The notes under the pieces are model-generated. The model saw nothing but the letters and a program-made list of their open reading frames with translations. It was not told the origin of the DNA and ran no database searches. From assembly GCA_964461295.1 (NCBI GenBank), contig CAYWTX010000078.1, forward strand, positions 1 through 8,639: a DNA stretch of 8,639 nt, given 5' to 3'. This document shows, one piece after another, positions 1-6,122 of the stretch; positions within the stretch are counted from its first letter, which is position 1, and each line of letters starts with the position of its first letter. Made by a program: the position numbers and the translations under genes. Source of the DNA: CAYWTX01 sp964461295. GTDB taxonomy: Bacteria; Planctomycetota; Phycisphaerae; SM23-33.

Positions 1-145
1 CAACGGACGGACCGTGATCCTGTACAGCAGGTACGACTTCACCTGCGCCCTGGAAGGCGACAACCCATTCTCCTGCCGCGGCTACGTGGACGAGGACGGG
101 CGGAACCTGGCCCTGAACATATTTCTCTATGCGATTGGTTACTGA
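1..145 (+). CDS. DUF4159-family protein, C-terminal tail (5' end outside window)
   Basis: An open frame enters from the left edge (first full codon at base 2) and ends at TGA 143-145. The visible 47 residues include RTVILYSRYDFTCALEG, then RGYVDEDGRNLALNIFLYAIGY. A 'vily s-yDl' strand, a Gly/Tyr-containing turn and a closing 'LalNi-lYAig' helix are typical of the end of DUF4159 domains. These domains are common in Planctomycetota, often next to toroid-repeat or von Willebrand-type proteins; their biochemical role is not established to my knowledge. The next gene has the same kind of C-terminal domain and begins at or just after this stop, so the two look like adjacent, possibly co-transcribed, paralogues. 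N-terminal domains and any signal peptide lie outside the window. The family call rests on a short tail, so the identity of the whole protein is uncertain. Confidence 0.75.
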   Translation, partial: NGRTVILYSRYDFTCALEGDNPFSCRGYVDEDGRNLALNIFLYAIGY

Positions 146-2660
146 GCCACGGCGAAGAGCGAACGACTCCGCCTCGCCTGCCCGAGGCCAGGGGCGTCGC
201 GTCCGCGCGCTCCACGCGCAACCCGTGACTGCCCAGGTCCGGGCAGGACTCCCGAGGAAGCTTGCTTCGCGGCGATCCTTCGCCTTCCTCCCGGCGTGCG
301 CGATCCTGGTCCTGAGCGTCTCTATCTCCCGCGCGGCGCCCGCGCCCGCGCCATCCTCCCTCCTCGGCCCCGCGCCCGCGGACGGCGCTTCCCCACTCGA
401 CGTTCGCGCCTGCCGTGCCATCCGCGCGGCCCTGGACTACCTCTACCGCAACCAGGCCGACGACGGCTCCTGGGACAACAAGTACTCGCGCCAGCAGCCC
501 GGCGGCGGCGAGGCCCTGGCGCTCCTGACGGCCCTGACCGCCGGCGAAGACCCCGCCAGGCCGCAACTCGCCAAGGCCCTGAAGTATCTGGAGACCATTT
601 CCCCGCCCCGCACCGTCTACGTCCGGGCCGTCCGCGCGCTGGTCTACGCCCGCATGGGTCCCAAGTACGCCGCCGCCCTGGAGGAGGACGCCAGGTGGCT
701 GGCCGACAACATGGACCCCGCCGGCGGCTGGGGCTACGGCCCCGTGCATCCCACTACCAAGGACAACCCGCGCTGGACCGACCTGTCCAACACGTTCCTC
801 GCCACCCTCGCGCTCCGCCGCGCCGGGGAGGCGGGGGCGACGATCAAGCCCGGCCTGTGGCCCCGCTGCCGAAAGTACTGGGCCGGCGTCGCCAACGCCG
901 ACGGCGGATTCAGCTACCAGCCCCCCGGGGGCACGGGCTTCCGCCTTCGCGGCAGCAGCTACGGCTCCATGACGGCCGCCGGAATCGCCGCCTGCTACCT
1001 TGTCTGCGACGCGGCGGCCGCTGAGGACGAGCCGCCCTTCGCCCCCGACCGCACCAACCGCGCCGCCAACCCCCTGCCGCTTCGCCGGCAGATCAACGGC
1101 GCCGCCAAGTGGCTCGCCGACAACTTCTCGCTCGACAAGAACCCGCGGTGGGTCTGGGTCGCCAGCGAATCCTACGAGTACTACTACCTCTACTGCCTCC
1201 AGCACCTGGCCGACGAGGCCGGCATCGCCGCGTTCAGAAGCACCGACCTGGCCCGCGCCTCCGCCGAACTGGTCCTGTCCAACCAGAGGCCCGACGGCTG
1301 CTGGCAGCGTCGCGGCGGCGACGCGGCAGCCGATTCGGAAGAGAAACAGCTTGTCACCATTCGCACGTGCTTCGCGATCCTCGCCCTGGCCCGCTGCCGC
1401 GGGCCCGAACTCATCCAGAAGCTGCGCCTGCCCGGCGACGCCGACACCGACGCCCGCGACGCCGCCAACCTCACCCGCTGGCTCGGCAAGACCCTCGGTT
1501 GGCAGGCCGCCTGGCGCGAGCTCGCCCTCGACGGCAACGACGCCGCCGCGGGCACGCTCTGCCCCATCCTCTACGTTCAGACCTCGCTGCGGACCTATCC
1601 CGACGCCCTCGCCGACCGCCTGCGGAGATTCGTCGCCGCCGGCGGCGCCGTCGTCTTCCAGCCCTTCGCCGGAGAGCCGCAGACCGTCAAGGCCGCCTCC
1701 GCATGGCTCCAGAAGGCCTTTCCTGAAATGGTCGCCAAGTCCCTGGCCGACAACCATCCGATCTTCACGGCCTACTTTCTGATCCCCGCCGCCGCGCAAC
1801 CCAAGGTCATCGGCCTGGGCGACTCGACCCGCACGCGGGTCTTCCTGCTGGCCTCGGACGTCAGCGGCGCCTGGCACCAGGGGCGGACGCGCGAACACCC
1901 GCATCTGTTCCAACTCGCGGCCAACATCCTCCTCTACACCACCGACCTGCAGCGCCCGCCCGGCAAGCTGCGCGGCCCGGCGGCAACCGGGCCCGCCCCG
2001 GCCACCCCCGACCGCTTCCTCGCCTATGCTCGCGTGCAATACGGCGGCGACTGGAACGTGGCCCCCGCGGCCGTCACGCACGTCTCGGCCGCGCTGGCCG
2101 CGGCGTTGTCCGTGGGCGCGAAGGAACTGCCCGCGGTGGACTTGAGCAAGCCGGTCTCGCCGTCGGTGCCGATGCTCTGGCTGACGGGCACGGCCCCGCC
2201 GAAGTTGACGGACCCCCGGAAGGCCGTGCTGAAGGAGTACCTGGCCGCCGGCGGCACGCTGCTGGTCGATTCGGCCATGGGCGAGGACGACTTCGTCGAG
2301 GCGGCGGTGAAGATGCTGGCGGACATGTTCGGCCCTGGCAGCGTGCGGGAGGTCGCCCCTGACAGTCCGCTGTTGACCGGCCAGTTCGGCGGCGGCATGG
2401 GCGCCGACCTGACGGCCGCGACATGCACCCGCGCCACGACGCGGCACGTCAACGGCAAGCCGCCGAAACTCAAGGGCCTGTACATCGAGGGCCGCCTGGC
2501 GGGCGTGATCAGCCCCTACGGCATCAGCGTCCCGGCCGGCGGCGAATCCGCCTTCGGCTGCAAGGGCCTGTCCCCCGCCGACGCCCGCCGCCTGATCGCC
2601 AACATGCTGCTGATGTCGGCCACGACGTCGCGCACAACCGCCGGCGCCAAACCCCGATAG
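129..2660 (+). CDS. exported alpha/alpha-toroid repeat protein with two DUF4159-like domains
   Basis: The frame encodes 843 residues from ATG 129. Residues 51-67 (FAFLPACAILVLSVSIS), preceded by Arg/Lys and followed by RAAPAPAP, look like a Sec signal peptide, so the mature protein is probably periplasmic or envelope-located. Residues about 95-440 contain prenyltransferase/squalene-cyclase-like toroid repeats with QW-like motifs DDGSW (111-115), AGGWGYGP (198-205), DGGFSYQP (258-265) and DGCW (389-392), plus YEYYYLYCL (349-357). No cyclase DXDD acid motif is evident, so a non-catalytic scaffold or binding role is more likely. Residues about 470-605 form a degenerate DUF4159-like unit ending NILLYTTD. 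Residues about 629-838 form a clearer one (YGGDWN, LKEYLAAGGTLLVDSA, GVISPYGIS). The start is ambiguous: ATG 129 overlaps the upstream stop by 17 bases and puts 50 residues before the hydrophobic core, whereas GTG 225 gives a conventional signal peptide. Neither has a visible Shine-Dalgarno. The gene call is firm; the function is unknown. Confidence 0.9.
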   Translation: MRLVTEPRRRANDSASPARGQGRRVRALHAQPVTAQVRAGLPRKLASRRSFAFLPACAILVLSVSISRAAPAPAPSSLLGPAPADGASPLDVRACRAIRAALDYLYRNQADDGSWDNKYSRQQPGGGEALALLTALTAGEDPARPQLAKALKYLETISPPRTVYVRAVRALVYARMGPKYAAALEEDARWLADNMDPAGGWGYGPVHPTTKDNPRWTDLSNTFLATLALRRAGEAGATIKPGLWPRCRKYWAGVANADGGFSYQPPGGTGFRLRGSSYGSMTAAGIAACYLVCDAAAAEDEPPFAPDRTNRAANPLPLRRQINGAAKWLADNFSLDKNPRWVWVASESYEYYYLYCLQHLADEAGIAAFRSTDLARASAELVLSNQRPDGCWQRRGGDAAADSEEKQLVTIRTCFAILALARCRGPELIQKLRLPGDADTDARDAANLTRWLGKTLGWQAAWRELALDGNDAAAGTLCPILYVQTSLRTYPDALADRLRRFVAAGGAVVFQPFAGEPQTVKAASAWLQKAFPEMVAKSLADNHPIFTAYFLIPAAAQPKVIGLGDSTRTRVFLLASDVSGAWHQGRTREHPHLFQLAANILLYTTDLQRPPGKLRGPAATGPAPATPDRFLAYARVQYGGDWNVAPAAVTHVSAALAAALSVGAKELPAVDLSKPVSPSVPMLWLTGTAPPKLTDPRKAVLKEYLAAGGTLLVDSAMGEDDFVEAAVKMLADMFGPGSVREVAPDSPLLTGQFGGGMGADLTAATCTRATTRHVNGKPPKLKGLYIEGRLAGVISPYGISVPAGGESAFGCKGLSPADARRLIANMLLMSATTSRTTAGAKPR

Positions 2661-2664
2661 CCGA

Positions 2665-2733
2665 CCGGGCCCCAAGGCAGTCAATCAGAACGCCCGGACT
2701 GCGGCGGCGGGCGCTGCCGTCGAAGGGCGCCGC
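2665..2733. terminator. possible hairpins between convergent genes
   Basis: The 92-base gap between two convergent stops (2660 on +, 2753 on -) holds short inverted repeats. CCGGGC (2665-2670) pairs with GCCCGG (2692-2697). GCAGTC (2677-2682) pairs with GACTGC (2697-2702); it overlaps the first stem, so the two are mutually exclusive. GCGGCG (2701-2706) pairs with CGCCGC (2728-2733). No T-tract follows, so an intrinsic terminator is only suggested by position; 6-bp stems are weak evidence in DNA this GC-rich. Confidence 0.22.
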
Positions 2734-2752
2734 GTCCGCTCGCCACACGCCC

Positions 2753-5086
2753 CTACTGGCCCGGGCGGACCGCTTCTACCGATGCCGGCGAACTTACCGT
2801 CACCTTGCCATCGCAACACTCGGCCGTGACGGGGCCGTGGGGAGTCGGGAACACGGCCCGGTAACCTTCCGGCAGGACCTTCGGCGCCACGCGCAGGACG
2901 CGGCAGCCGGGCTCGACGATCTCCAGCCCCATAAGGTTGCGGATCAGGAACTCGGCCGGGTGCGCCGACCAGGCATGGCTCAGCGTGCGCATGAATCCCT
3001 GGTACGTGCCGCTGCGCCACGACCCGTTCTGGCCCCACTCCTCGTGGCACGACCCGCTGCCGCGGGCCAGCATGCGCCGCCCCCACCGGTCGCGGATGAC
3101 CCGCAAGGCCAGGTCGAACCGCCCCACCTTGTCCAGCGCCTGCAGCACCACCATCGTGAAGAACGGAGCCGCCTCGGTCGCCTCAACGTCCCGCCGCACC
3201 AGCAGATGATCCACGATCCCCGCCGCCGTCCGGGGTCCGCACAGATCGAACAGGATCGCCGCGAAGTTCGCGTGCTCGCTGACCATCGGCGAAAGCTGCC
3301 CAGCCACGTTCGCATCGGCAAACACGCCTCGCCGCGAATCGAACAACCGCGCCTCCACGCTCCGCCGGATCGCCCCCGCCGCGACGGCGAACTCCTCGAG
3401 GCCACCGCCGTCGTCCAGCACCTGGGCCATCTTCCCGGCCGCCTCCAGCGCTCCGTGCAGGATCGCGTTCAGCGCCGTGCACTGGCCGCGCTTCTCGGTG
3501 TGGGCCCAGTCGATGAACACCCAACCCGGCATATCACTCACCAGCCCCGTCTCATCTCGATGGCGCAAGAACGCCGCGATTACACCTCGCACGACCGAAT
3601 AGGATCGCTCGATCCACTCGCGCTGGCCCGTGTAAAGGTAGTGGTTCCACACAGCCATCACCCACCACAGCGAGTAATCGGGGATGTCCCGCGCGTTGGG
3701 CCACGGCGGCGAGTTGGTGATGTTGCTGATGATGCCGTCCGAATTCTGCATGGCCCCCGACTGCCGAAGGAACTTCGCCGGCAGCGCCGGGTCGCCGAAG
3801 CACGCGTAGATGCCGCCCAGCGACACGGCCGCCACGTCGCCCAGCCACTGGGCCTGCTCGCGCCACGGCGTGTCCATGATCGATTCGTGGCAGCATAGCC
3901 GCAGCGTGTGCCGGCAGATGTCGAACACCCCGTTGAGCACCTCATCGCCCGATTCGAAGACCCCCAGTTCCTTGAACGGGTACCGCGTCTGGATTGCCCG
4001 CACCGCGTGTAGACGCACCGGTTCGTACGCCTCGTGAAGGCGCAGCTTCACGTACCGGAACCCGCGCCACGCGAAGCTCCGCCAGATCTGCCGACCCGCC
4101 GTCGTCGTGTACCGGAAACAGAATGGGCACTCGATCGTGTTGTTGAACTGGCCGTCGATGAGCCGCTCGGCCACGCCGATGTCCAGCGTCACCCCGGCCG
4201 GCGCCTCCACGTCCAGTTCAACGTAGCCCGTGAGCATCCGGCCGAAGTCCAGCAGCACCGTCGGCTCGCGAACGCCGTCGAAATCGCGGTCGCGAAGGTG
4301 CTCCGTCGAGCATTGCAGCACCGCGCCGCCGTCGGCGGTGCACAACGCGGCAGCGTTCTCGCACCGCGCGTACCGCAGCGGCAGGCCCACCTGCGCCAAT
4401 GGGATCGACGCATCCTCCGCCCGCGAGCGGTTGTGCAGCCACGTGCATTCGTCGATCCGCACGACCTCGCCGGGCCGGCGCGGCGTCTGCTCCATGTACG
4501 GAATGTCTCTCGGCACCGGCGTGCTCCACGGCGGGTTCTCCACGACCGCCGCAGCCGCCCACTGCCCCGAGGCAAATCCAGGCTGCGTCCAACCGGACGG
4601 CATCTTCCGCGCGTCGAAGTGCTCCTGGCACGGCTCGAATAGGTTCGAACGCACCCGCTGGACGTTGCCCGACCAGCCCGGTGCCTGGATGCACCTCCAA
4701 TCGGGACCGGTCGCGGCCAGCACGCCGCCGGCGGCATCGAGCAGTTCGGCGATCAGTCCGCCGCGGCGCTGCGGCGGCATGTCGTGAACGCGGGCAATCA
4801 CGCCGATGCAGTTGTCGCCGGCGGCAAGCACGTCCTCCAGCCAGTGCGTGTCGAAGTATTGCAGGTGCGGAACCGATGGCGGCGGGCCGTCGCCGGTCAG
4901 CCGGCCGTTCACGTACAGCCGGTAGCGGAAGTCGGCGCTGATGCGCAGCCGGCACCCGCGCGGCTCGGCCACGCGCACATCGGTGCGGAACAGCACGTAA
5001 CAGCACGGCGGCGCGTCGGCCAGCCAGACCCACCGCGCGGTCCACGGACGCTCCGTCACCTCTGCCATCGAGTCCGAACCAGCCAT
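2753..5086 (-). CDS. alpha-L-rhamnosidase, glycoside hydrolase family 78
   Basis: A 777-residue protein (numbered from ATG 5086) predicted to release terminal alpha-L-rhamnose from glycans by the inverting GH78 mechanism. Residues about 15-70 resemble the N-terminal GH78 beta-sandwich (WTARWVWL, then YVNGRLTGDGPP at 58-69). The (alpha/alpha)6 catalytic barrel spans roughly 370-690. Its motif DTPWREQAQWLGD has acidic residues D405, E410 and D417, matching the +5/+12 spacing of the GH78 acid cluster that includes the general acid. SCHEEWGQNG (about 679-688) supplies E682/E683, the likely general base, followed by LSHAWSAHP, and a short C-terminal beta domain closes the protein. No signal peptide is visible, so it is probably cytoplasmic or exported by another route. 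The open frame extends to GTG 5140, but ATG 5086 has AAAGGA 10 bases upstream and places the conserved WTARW near the N terminus. It is shorter than many GH78 enzymes (often 900 or more residues), with fewer accessory domains. Substrate is unknown; no transporter or regulator is adjacent. Confidence 0.87.
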   Translation of the reverse strand: MAGSDSMAEVTERPWTARWVWLADAPPCCYVLFRTDVRVAEPRGCRLRISADFRYRLYVNGRLTGDGPPPSVPHLQYFDTHWLEDVLAAGDNCIGVIARVHDMPPQRRGGLIAELLDAAGGVLAATGPDWRCIQAPGWSGNVQRVRSNLFEPCQEHFDARKMPSGWTQPGFASGQWAAAAVVENPPWSTPVPRDIPYMEQTPRRPGEVVRIDECTWLHNRSRAEDASIPLAQVGLPLRYARCENAAALCTADGGAVLQCSTEHLRDRDFDGVREPTVLLDFGRMLTGYVELDVEAPAGVTLDIGVAERLIDGQFNNTIECPFCFRYTTTAGRQIWRSFAWRGFRYVKLRLHEAYEPVRLHAVRAIQTRYPFKELGVFESGDEVLNGVFDICRHTLRLCCHESIMDTPWREQAQWLGDVAAVSLGGIYACFGDPALPAKFLRQSGAMQNSDGIISNITNSPPWPNARDIPDYSLWWVMAVWNHYLYTGQREWIERSYSVVRGVIAAFLRHRDETGLVSDMPGWVFIDWAHTEKRGQCTALNAILHGALEAAGKMAQVLDDGGGLEEFAVAAGAIRRSVEARLFDSRRGVFADANVAGQLSPMVSEHANFAAILFDLCGPRTAAGIVDHLLVRRDVEATEAAPFFTMVVLQALDKVGRFDLALRVIRDRWGRRMLARGSGSCHEEWGQNGSWRSGTYQGFMRTLSHAWSAHPAEFLIRNLMGLEIVEPGCRVLRVAPKVLPEGYRAVFPTPHGPVTAECCDGKVTVSSPASVEAVRPGQ

Positions 5087-5096
5087 CGCGACGCCA

Positions 5097-5102
5097 TCCT
5101 TT
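5097..5102 (-). promoter_or_regulatory. ribosome binding site supporting start at 5086
   Basis: On the minus strand AAAGGA lies 10 bases before ATG 5086-5084. The longer alternative start, GTG 5140, has no comparable purine-rich site close upstream. This favours the 777-residue rhamnosidase over a 795-residue form. Confidence 0.5.
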
Positions 5103-5160
5103 CGCTCCGACACCACGCGATCTTCCACCACGGTCTCCACCTCATTGTCATTCTCTATTG

Positions 5161-5188
5161 TTCACACCCGCCGCGAAACGATTATCAT
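5161..5188 (+). promoter_or_regulatory. sigma70-like promoter, with -10 usable in both directions
   Basis: TTCACA (5161-5166) matches five of six -35 consensus bases and TATCAT (5183-5188) matches five of six -10 bases, with a 16-base spacer, in a locally AT-richer gap. Transcription would begin near 5195 and read the gene at 5236. The symmetric core TATCATA (5183-5189) reads TATGATA on the minus strand, so the same -10 could also serve the divergent rhamnosidase. No good minus-strand -35 is visible. Confidence 0.5.
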
Positions 5189-5199
5189 AGTGCGTCGCG

Positions 5200-5219
5200 C
5201 GGGCCTCCTGGGAGGCCCG
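5200..5219 (+). promoter_or_regulatory. perfect hairpin in the 5' leader of the gene at 5236
   Basis: CGGGCCTCC (5200-5208) and GGAGGCCCG (5211-5219) are perfect 9-base inverted arms separated by TG. As RNA this gives an 8-bp GC-rich stem with a CUGG loop, between the predicted transcription start (near 5195) and the ribosome binding site GGAG (5225-5228). It could be a 5' stabilising stem, a protein operator or part of a translational control element. The GGAGG inside the right arm is too far from ATG 5236 to serve as the normal ribosome binding site. Confidence 0.5.
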
Positions 5220-5235
5220 ACAACGGAGAATCACC

Positions 5236-5901
5236 ATGCTGGCCAAGACCGCTCGCCTGATCCAGCCGACCGCCGTCGTCGTGCTGGCCGCGCTCGTCTG
5301 CACCGCGGGCTACCGCTACTCCAAGGGCCGCATCGAGGCCGACATCTACCGCACTCGCCTCGCCGAACTCAACACCCGCTACCACGACCTCCGCGGGCGC
5401 TACAACGAAGTCGTCAAGAAGACCGCCGTTACCGAACTGGTCGTCCGCGACGGGAAGATCGACGTGGTCTTCCGCACCGCCGACGGCGTGCTCAAGGCCG
5501 TCCCGACCGGGCTGAGCCCCGCCGAAGAGGTCCACGTGGAGTACGTTGCCCGCGCCGGGCGGCTTTGGATCCGCCGCGTCTACACGCTGGAGAAGCCCGG
5601 CGCCGGCGGCGACGCGGCCGCGAAGGTGGTCACGGTCGATCCCGCCCTGATCGACCTGCCGTGGGAGGCCGAACCGAACCTCCAGGGCCTGGCCGTGTAT
5701 CGCAAGGACATGGCCAACGGACGCTGGGTGGTGACGACGACCGGCAACGCGGCGCTGGCGCTGACGAAGGCCCCTGACGCCGAACCGGCCGAACTGTCTC
5801 CTCCGCCCAAGGTGGGCACGTTCGAACAGATCGACCAGGAAGTCAAGCAGGAACTGGGCAAGGTGTCCTTCGTCGACGTGGTGGCCGCGCTGGTGAAATA
5901 G
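5236..5901 (+). CDS. membrane-anchored protein of unknown function
   Basis: A 221-residue protein that I do not recognise. ATG 5236 is supported by GGAG (5225-5228) seven bases upstream and by the promoter and leader hairpin before it. Residues about 10-26 (QPTAVVVLAALVCTAGY) form one hydrophobic segment after a short basic N terminus, consistent with a signal anchor leaving the rest outside the membrane. Residues about 30-62 are rich in charged residues with regularly spaced Leu, Tyr and Val and may form a coiled coil. Residues about 63-175 alternate hydrophobic and polar residues in a beta-rich pattern (ELVVRDGKIDVVFR, VHVEYVARAGRLWIRRVYTL). The middle includes LPWEAEPNLQGLAVYRKDMANGRWVVTTTGNAAL (shown here only for pattern; residues 141-174). 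A Pro-rich linker (183-191) leads to an amphipathic tail. No catalytic motif stands out. Its TAG stop ends on the first base of a long inverted repeat. An envelope or structural role is a guess from topology only. Confidence 0.82.
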   Translation: MLAKTARLIQPTAVVVLAALVCTAGYRYSKGRIEADIYRTRLAELNTRYHDLRGRYNEVVKKTAVTELVVRDGKIDVVFRTADGVLKAVPTGLSPAEEVHVEYVARAGRLWIRRVYTLEKPGAGGDAAAKVVTVDPALIDLPWEAEPNLQGLAVYRKDMANGRWVVTTTGNAALALTKAPDAEPAELSPPPKVGTFEQIDQEVKQELGKVSFVDVVAALVK

Positions 5902-6069
5902 CTTCCAGCTTCCAGCTACCAGCCCCCAGCTTCCAGCCACCAGCAAGAAAGGAACCTGTTTGCGGCGACGCCGGGAAGTGTGTCTTCGTCCCGCGGCGCC
6001 GGCACGAACGGCCGCTCTCTTTCTGGCTGGTAGCTGGAAGCTGGTAGCTGGTAGCTGGAAGCTGGAAGC
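5901..6069. repeat. long inverted repeat with arms of degenerate 7-nt tandem units
   Basis: The left arm (5901-5944) consists of 7-base units such as AGCTTCC, AGCTACC, AGCCCCC and AGCCACC. The right arm (6026-6069) is its reverse complement, made of AGCTGGA and AGCTGGT units. The 44-base arms match at 41 positions, with mismatches at one isolated and two adjacent positions. The 81-base centre continues the pairing: AGAAAG (5946-5951) with CTTTCT (6019-6024), then an imperfect GC-rich stem in which CGGGA pairs with TCCCG. A transcript of the whole segment could therefore fold into one long hairpin. The right-arm unit pattern runs a few bases further, to about 6073. The element starts on the last base of the stop codon of the preceding gene and ends about 50 bases before serS. 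It could be a mobile repeat of the MITE/REP type, a terminator between the two genes, or a DNA cruciform. No transposase or target duplication was seen. Confidence 0.85.
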
Positions 6070-6122
6070 TGGTATACACTTCCCGCCTCGGCTGACGTTA
6101 CGCCATTGACAAGGAAACGGCC

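Noticed and set aside
53..60. Residues LPAC (54-57) of the toroid/DUF4159 protein as a possible lipobox
   Set aside because: Pro at the -2 position is atypical and the hydrophobic stretch continues well past the Cys, so a standard Sec signal with later cleavage fits better. (The numbers 53-60 here are residues of that protein; the bases are about 285-308.)
39..2684. An 881-codon open frame on the minus strand covering the whole toroid/DUF4159 gene
   Set aside because: Gly/Arg/Val/Ala-rich low-complexity translation with no recognisable domain; the plus strand encodes coherent QW-like and DUF4159 motifs. Long antisense frames are expected opposite GC-rich genes.
2423..3898. A 491-codon plus-strand open frame spanning two genes
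   Set aside because: Its start lies inside the DUF4159 gene in another frame and it crosses the intergenic gap into antisense of the rhamnosidase; Arg/Pro/His-rich translation without domains.
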